Shown here piece after piece: positions 60,257 to 64,000 of a stretch of 64,000 nucleotides of DNA; the first letter of the stretch is position 1, and the number at the start of each line of letters is the position of its first letter. Position numbers and translations under genes: made by a program. The notes under the pieces were generated by a model that was given only the letters and a program-made list of their open reading frames with translations, was not told the DNA's origin and did no database searches. Source of the stretch: Halorubrum trapanicum (GTDB taxonomy: Archaea > Halobacteriota > Halobacteria > Halobacteriales > Haloferacaceae); contig NZ_AP017569.1 in assembly GCF_002355655.1 (NCBI RefSeq), positions 1,922,001-1,986,000 of the forward strand. The letters run 5' to 3'.

Positions 60257-62038
60257 ATGGCGCTCGCACCCCTGATACGGGACGTGAGCGACCGGACCAC
60301 TTGCTGGCTGCTCGGCGACCAGCTCAACCCCGACCTCGACGTCCTCGACGCGGCCGACGACGTGCTGCTGATCGAGGCGCACGGCTTCGCCGACCGGAAG
60401 CCGTACCACGCCCACAAGCTGACGCTCGTGTTCTCGGCGATGCGGCACTTCCGCGACGAACTCCGCGAGCGCGGCCGCGACGTGACGTACGTGCGGGCGG
60501 AGTCGTTCGGCGAGGGCCTCGACGAGTTCTTCGCGGAGCGGGAGACGGAAATGGGCGGCCGGGACGGGGACGGCGACGCGGGCGATGACGACGGCCCGCA
60601 CTTGCGACTCATGCGCCCCGCGAGCCACGGCGCCGGCGAGCGGCTCCGCGAACTGGTCGCCGACCGCGGCGGGACCCTCGAACTCGTCGACAACGAGCTG
60701 TTCTGGACGACGCCGAGCGACTGGCGCGAGTGGGCCGGCGAGGGGGAGACGGAAATCGGCGCCGACGGCGCCGCCGACCGGACCTACCGACAGGAGAACT
60801 GGTACCGCCACGTCCGCCGCGAGACGGGGGTGTTGATGGACGGCGAGGAGCCGGTCGGCGGCGAGTGGAACTACGACGACCTGAACCAGGAGACCCCGCC
60901 GGACGACTGGGAGCCGCCCGGGCGGCCGAGGTTCGAGCCGGACGAGCTGACGCGCGGGACCCACGCGTGGGTCCGCGAGCGGTTCGATACGTGGGGGAAC
61001 GACTCGCTCGACGGGTTCGCGTGGCCGGTTACCCGCGAGGGGGCGCGCGAGGCGCTCGACCGCTTCGTGCGCGCGGGGCTCCCGGCGTTCGGTCGGTATC
61101 AGGACGCGATGGTCGGCGGCGAGCCGTTCCTGTCGCACTCGCTGCTCTCGCCGGCGATCAACCTCGGGCTGCTCGACCCGCGCGAGCCCGTCAGGGCGGT
61201 CGAGCGCGCCTACGCGGAGCGCGGGGTCGAGCCGGGCGCGTACGACCCCGCCGAGCACGGCGAAGTCGGCGCGGGTGCGGAGGCGACCTCGCTCGACGAG
61301 TTCGGCGGCGACGAGTTTGACGGCGACGAGGCGGGCGACGGTGCCGGGGAGGAGACGGAAGCGGCGGCGGGCGAGGAGCCCGCCCCCGTCCCGCTCAACG
61401 CCGCGGAGGGGTTCGTCAGACAGGTGATCGGCTGGCGGGAGTTCGTGCGCCACGTCTACCGCGAGGCGATGCCGGAGCTGGCCGAGGCGAACCGGCTGGG
61501 ACAGGAGCGCGACCTCCCGCCCGCCTACTGGGACGGCGACACCGACATGCGGTGTCTCTCGGAGGCGGTCGGCCACGTCCGCGAGTACGGCTACGCCCAC
61601 CACATCGAGCGGCTGATGGTGTTGTCGAACTTCGCGCTGGTGTACGGCGCCGACCCGGCCGAGCTGAACGAGTGGTTCCACCTCGGCTTCGTCGACGCGT
61701 ACCACTGGGTGACGACGCCGAACGTCGTCGCCATGGGGTCGTTCGGCACGGACGTGCTCTCCTCGAAGCCGTACGCCTCCTCGGGGAGCTACGTCAACCG
61801 GATGAGCGACCACTGCGCGGACTGCCGGTACGCCGTCTCGCGGACCACGGGCGAGGGCGCTTGCCCGTTCAACGCGCTCTACTGGGACTTCTTAAAGGAG
61901 AACGAGGAGACGCTGCGGGGCACCGGCCGGATGGGACTGATGTACTCGCACGTCGACGACAAGGACGACGCGGAGTGGGAGTCGATCCGCGAGCGCGCGG
62001 CGCAGGTCCGCGAGCTGGCGGCCGAGGGGTGTTTATAG
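60257..62038 (+). CDS. Fe-S photolyase/cryptochrome (FeS-BCP, PhrB type)
   Basis: The 593-residue flavoprotein belongs to the prokaryotic iron-sulfur photolyase group, whose studied members repair (6-4) photoproducts with blue light. Four cluster cysteines are seen: Cys433 in DMRCLSEA, Cys520 and Cys523 in HCADCRYA and Cys536 in GACPFNALYWDF. Their spacing (87, 3, 13) is almost that of Agrobacterium PhrB (88, 3, 13). The start CWLLGDQLNPDLDVLD is diagnostic. Two acidic inserts (about residues 95-115 and 335-375) are halophile additions. ATG 60257 gives the usual start. Confidence 0.93.
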   Translation: MALAPLIRDVSDRTTCWLLGDQLNPDLDVLDAADDVLLIEAHGFADRKPYHAHKLTLVFSAMRHFRDELRERGRDVTYVRAESFGEGLDEFFAERETEMGGRDGDGDAGDDDGPHLRLMRPASHGAGERLRELVADRGGTLELVDNELFWTTPSDWREWAGEGETEIGADGAADRTYRQENWYRHVRRETGVLMDGEEPVGGEWNYDDLNQETPPDDWEPPGRPRFEPDELTRGTHAWVRERFDTWGNDSLDGFAWPVTREGAREALDRFVRAGLPAFGRYQDAMVGGEPFLSHSLLSPAINLGLLDPREPVRAVERAYAERGVEPGAYDPAEHGEVGAGAEATSLDEFGGDEFDGDEAGDGAGEETEAAAGEEPAPVPLNAAEGFVRQVIGWREFVRHVYREAMPELAEANRLGQERDLPPAYWDGDTDMRCLSEAVGHVREYGYAHHIERLMVLSNFALVYGADPAELNEWFHLGFVDAYHWVTTPNVVAMGSFGTDVLSSKPYASSGSYVNRMSDHCADCRYAVSRTTGEGACPFNALYWDFLKENEETLRGTGRMGLMYSHVDDKDDAEWESIRERAAQVRELAAEGCL

Positions 62039-62041
62039 GCG

Positions 62042-62287
62042 CTACTCGCCGCCCGCGAGCCGGCGCAGCCGCGGGAGCGCCTGCTCGTAGCCCAGCCCGA
62101 CGACCCCGACGTACAGCGCGAGCAGCCCCATGCCGACGGCCCAGGCGCCGAGGACGAGGTCGCCGCCCGAGACCGCGGAGAGTCCGAAGCGTTCGAGGAC
62201 GACGCCGACCGCGGCGGCCGCGCCGGCGCCGAGGGTGACGGCGAGGAGTTCGACGAGTTCGACCGCGACGGCGGGTACTTCGACCAT
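62042..62287 (-). CDS. Small membrane protein, 81 aa
   Basis: The protein has two or three hydrophobic stretches (LLAVTLGAGAAAAVGVVL, LVLGAWAVGMGLLALYVGVV) and a basic end (RLRRLAGGE). It is convergent with the photolyase gene, 3 bp apart. No family is recognised. Confidence 0.6.
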   Translation of the reverse strand: MVEVPAVAVELVELLAVTLGAGAAAAVGVVLERFGLSAVSGGDLVLGAWAVGMGLLALYVGVVGLGYEQALPRLRRLAGGE

Positions 62288-62383
62288 ATCGGAGGGGAAC
62301 GGTCGGCGATTATGACTCTTTCGGGAGAACGGTGAACGGCGGGCGGGCGTCGACGACGGCCGAGGCGCCCGGGTCGCGTGCGG

Positions 62384-62563
62384 TCACTTCAGCCCGAACG
62401 ACCGCATGGCGGTGTCGACGAGCCCCTTCGCGATCAGCGCGAGGCCGGCGATCAGCAGCATCACCGCGCCGGCGATGACGGGGTCGCGAACGGTGATGAT
62501 GCCGACCGCGACGAAGACGACGAGGACGCCGACGATCCCTTCGACTCCCAGTGTGTCGCGCAT
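62384..62563 (-). CDS. Small membrane protein, 59 aa
   Basis: The 59-residue protein begins MRDTLGVEGIVGVLVVFVAV and has two membrane helices (about residues 7-22 and 29-46), ending LVDTAMRSFGLK. Short proteins of this layout are common in haloarchaea. The frame is fluent and the start is clear, but its role is unknown. Confidence 0.6.
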   Translation of the reverse strand: MRDTLGVEGIVGVLVVFVAVGIITVRDPVIAGAVMLLIAGLALIAKGLVDTAMRSFGLK

Positions 62564-62615
62564 GTCGTCGGGTGGCCGTCGGTCGGGCTTAAAACGGAGG
62601 GATATCGGCGGGGCG

Positions 62616-63305
62616 GTGTTCAGATAAGGATTGAAAGGTGAGGCGGTACGTTTTCAAAGTGATTCATGCCCGAAAACGACCGCCTCAGCGGCTGTTTAGA
62701 CGAGATCAACTTAGAGTTTGTGGAGCGAGAGGCAACACCGAAGTTGTTGATGAAGCTCAGTATTCAGCTTCATTTGTCTGGACTATCGCTTTCGAATACT
62801 GTTTCGTTTCTTGAGGTATTCGGTGTTGAACGAGTGCGCTCTACCGTTCACAACTGGGTTCACAAAGCCGATCTACAGCCGGAATCTGGTCGGAGCCCGA
62901 ATCACGTTGCGGTTGATGAGACTGTGATTCGGCTTGATGATGAACAATATTGGCTGTACGCTGCTGTCGATCCGGAAACAAATGATCTGCTTCACACACA
63001 GCTTGAGCCGACGACAAATAACGCTCTCGCAGATCGGTTTTTCGCTGATCTGCGTGATAAACACGACGTGGATGACGCAACCGTTCTCGTAGATGGATCA
63101 GCTTCACTTCAGCGAGCCTGTCGCAAACACGACCTCGATTTCAAATATGAACGACATGGAAATCGGAACAGCGTCGAACGTGTCTTTCGTGAGATAAAAC
63201 GCAGAACTACCAGTTTCTCAAACTGTTTTAGCAACGCCAAAGCAGAAACTGCTGACGAGTGGCTCAGATCGTTCGCTTTCGCATGGAACCAGCTTATCTG
63301 AACAC
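62616..63305 (+). mobile_element. IS6-family insertion sequence, complete
   Basis: The element is 690 bp, bounded by the 13-bp inverted repeats GTGTTCAGATAAG (62616-62628) and CTTATCTGAACAC (63293-63305). It holds one transposase gene. GC content is far lower than in the flanks. The 8 bp next to each end differ, so no target duplication is seen. It lies 60 bp before the aIF1A gene and leaves that gene's TATA box intact. Confidence 0.88.
62666..63301 (+). CDS. IS6-family DDE transposase
   Basis: The 211-residue transposase has the DDE acids in VAVDETVIRLDD, VLVDGSASLQ and NSVERVFREIKRR, with the usual spacing for IS6 members. The N-terminal helix-turn-helix region is represented by TVHNWVHKADLQ. 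The frame is intact from ATG 62666 to the stop inside the right inverted repeat, so it may be active. Replicative cointegrate formation is the known mode of the family. Confidence 0.9.
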   Translation: MPENDRLSGCLDEINLEFVEREATPKLLMKLSIQLHLSGLSLSNTVSFLEVFGVERVRSTVHNWVHKADLQPESGRSPNHVAVDETVIRLDDEQYWLYAAVDPETNDLLHTQLEPTTNNALADRFFADLRDKHDVDDATVLVDGSASLQRACRKHDLDFKYERHGNRNSVERVFREIKRRTTSFSNCFSNAKAETADEWLRSFAFAWNQLI

Positions 63306-63330
63306 TACGATCGGCGGCGGAGAGCGGCCC

Positions 63331-63338
63331 TTTTATTT
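63331..63338 (+). promoter_or_regulatory. TATA box of the aIF1A gene
   Basis: TTTTATTT lies 27-34 nt before the ATG at 63365. The right end of the IS6 element is 25 bp upstream, so the core promoter is preserved. Confidence 0.6.
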
Positions 63339-63364
63339 CCAAGAGCGCGTATCACCGCGTACGC

Positions 63365-63655
63365 ATGAGCAACGGAGACGGCGGCGGTCAGGACGACCTC
63401 CGGATGCCCGACGACGACGAGGTGTTCGCGGAGGTCGTCGAGATGCTCGGCGCGAACCGCGTCAAGGTGCGCTGTGCGGACGGGAAACAGCGGACCGCGC
63501 GCATCCCCGGCCGGATGCAAAAGCGGGTGTGGATCCGCGAAGACGACATCGTTCTCGTCGAGCCGTGGGACTGGCAGGACGAGAAGGCCGACATCTCGTG
63601 GCGCTACGAGAAGAGCGAGGCGGAACGGCTCCGCGAGGAAGGCCACTTACAATAA
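63365..63655 (+). CDS. eif1a: Translation initiation factor aIF1A
   Basis: The 96-residue S1/OB-fold protein binds the ribosomal A site and helps place the initiator tRNA. The core motifs are [39 protein letters not shown] and [16 protein letters not shown] short acidic, glycine-rich start is typical of halophiles. It is a single gene with its own promoter, followed by a structured repeat. Confidence 0.97.
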   Translation: MSNGDGGGQDDLRMPDDDEVFAEVVEMLGANRVKVRCADGKQRTARIPGRMQKRVWIREDDIVLVEPWDWQDEKADISWRYEKSEAERLREEGHLQ

Positions 63656-63705
63656 CTCGGTTGGCGTGGATCGACGTGAGACGTCGCGGGGGTTCCGGCC
63701 GCTTA

Positions 63706-64000
63706 TTTATAAATATCTGACTGCGGGCTGGTAGTGACCGTTATCAAAGCCTCGGCCGCCCGTTTTTAAACCGTTGCTGGCGGATCGAGGGCGAACACCG
63801 CCAAAGCTTCGGCCGCTCACTTATAAATAGCTGACAGTAGATCGACGGCGAACACCGCCAAAGCCCCAGTCGCGAGGGCTCGGTGCGCTCGCTGCGGTCC
63901 TCGTCGCTCGCTCCGCTCGCTCCTGCGGTCCTTACGTCGCGCGCCTTCGCCCTCGCGACTGCCCCTTTGAGTCCCGCCCCGCCCCGCAACCGCGCCTCAC
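63706..64000 (-). repeat. Structured intergenic repeat, copy D (cut by window end)
   Basis: Read on the minus strand the visible part has P3 as a 13-bp perfect stem (63867-63879 with 63949-63961) and the conserved linker (TTTGAGTCCCGCCC at 63966, plus strand). Three tail units of 57 bp are marked by CAAAGC at 63745, 63802 and 63859. TTTATAA-like palindromes lie at 63706 and 63821, and a changed one near 63762. P2 and P1 would lie past the window end. No gene is present here. Confidence 0.85.

Overview
The window is chromosomal DNA from a haloarchaeon. The evidence is very high GC coding DNA, strongly acidic predicted proteins, archaeal-type ribosomal proteins (eS4, eL19, eL32), many gene starts with a TATA-like box about 20-37 nt upstream (leaderless layout), and typical haloarchaeal families such as dodecin, aIF1A, CrtB beside a small zinc finger, and IS1341-type TnpB elements. 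A Halorubrum-like genus is my inference only.

Layout. 1-4.7 kb: the end of an unknown gene, a 43-residue zinc finger, phytoene synthase, HisD, an A-type Fe-S carrier and dodecin. 4.7-5.15 kb: the first copy of a structured repeat. 5.2-10.8 kb: an AlaX-type tRNA-Ala editing hydrolase overlapping an AIR-synthase-like gene, an acyl-CoA dehydrogenase overlapping a HAD hydrolase, and PanB. 10.8-14.6 kb, minus strand: a zinc-ribbon protein, decayed coding remnants, a CPBP protease, a NUDIX hydrolase and DinB. 14.7-19.9 kb: a receiver-PAS-LOV histidine kinase, an MFS transporter and secreted or membrane proteins. 20-30 kb: two solo tnpB elements around a central-metabolism block (3-hydroxyacyl-CoA dehydrogenase, class I aldolase, fructose bisphosphatase, acyl-CoA carboxylase subunit), then a peroxiredoxin, a Gfo/Idh oxidoreductase and an aldo/keto reductase. 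30.2-30.75 kb: the second structured repeat and tRNA-Gly(GCC). 30.9-33.1 kb: a PQQ-type sugar dehydrogenase and a SPOUT methyltransferase. 33.1-46.6 kb: the continuous S10/spc ribosomal cluster uL3 to uL15 with rnp1, ending in secY. 46.8-53.2 kb: an accessory island with a DUF234-type ATPase whose promoter carries a four-unit palindromic array, the third structured repeat, and a type IIG restriction-modification enzyme with an AT-rich specificity segment. 53.3-63.7 kb: a repeat-rich membrane protein, Trm1, a BrkB-family protein, PAP2, small membrane and zinc proteins, an Fe-S photolyase, an IS6-type element and aIF1A. 63.7-64 kb: the fourth structured repeat, cut by the window end.

The strongest candidate for something undescribed is a dispersed non-coding repeat of about 300-450 bp (4683-5140, 30277-30626, 48378-48790, 63706-end). 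Each complete copy folds into the same series of hairpins. Two stems have quite different sequences between copies but keep full complementarity, while loops and linkers stay conserved. That is the covariation expected of a selected RNA or single-stranded DNA structure. The tails are short tandem units of 55-66 bp carrying TTTATAA-like palindromes. Other points of interest are a LOV histidine kinase with all four photochemistry residues at canonical spacing, the compositional mosaic in the type IIG enzyme, the operator-like array of the ATPase gene, and a TnpB lacking the usual RuvC-II glutamate.
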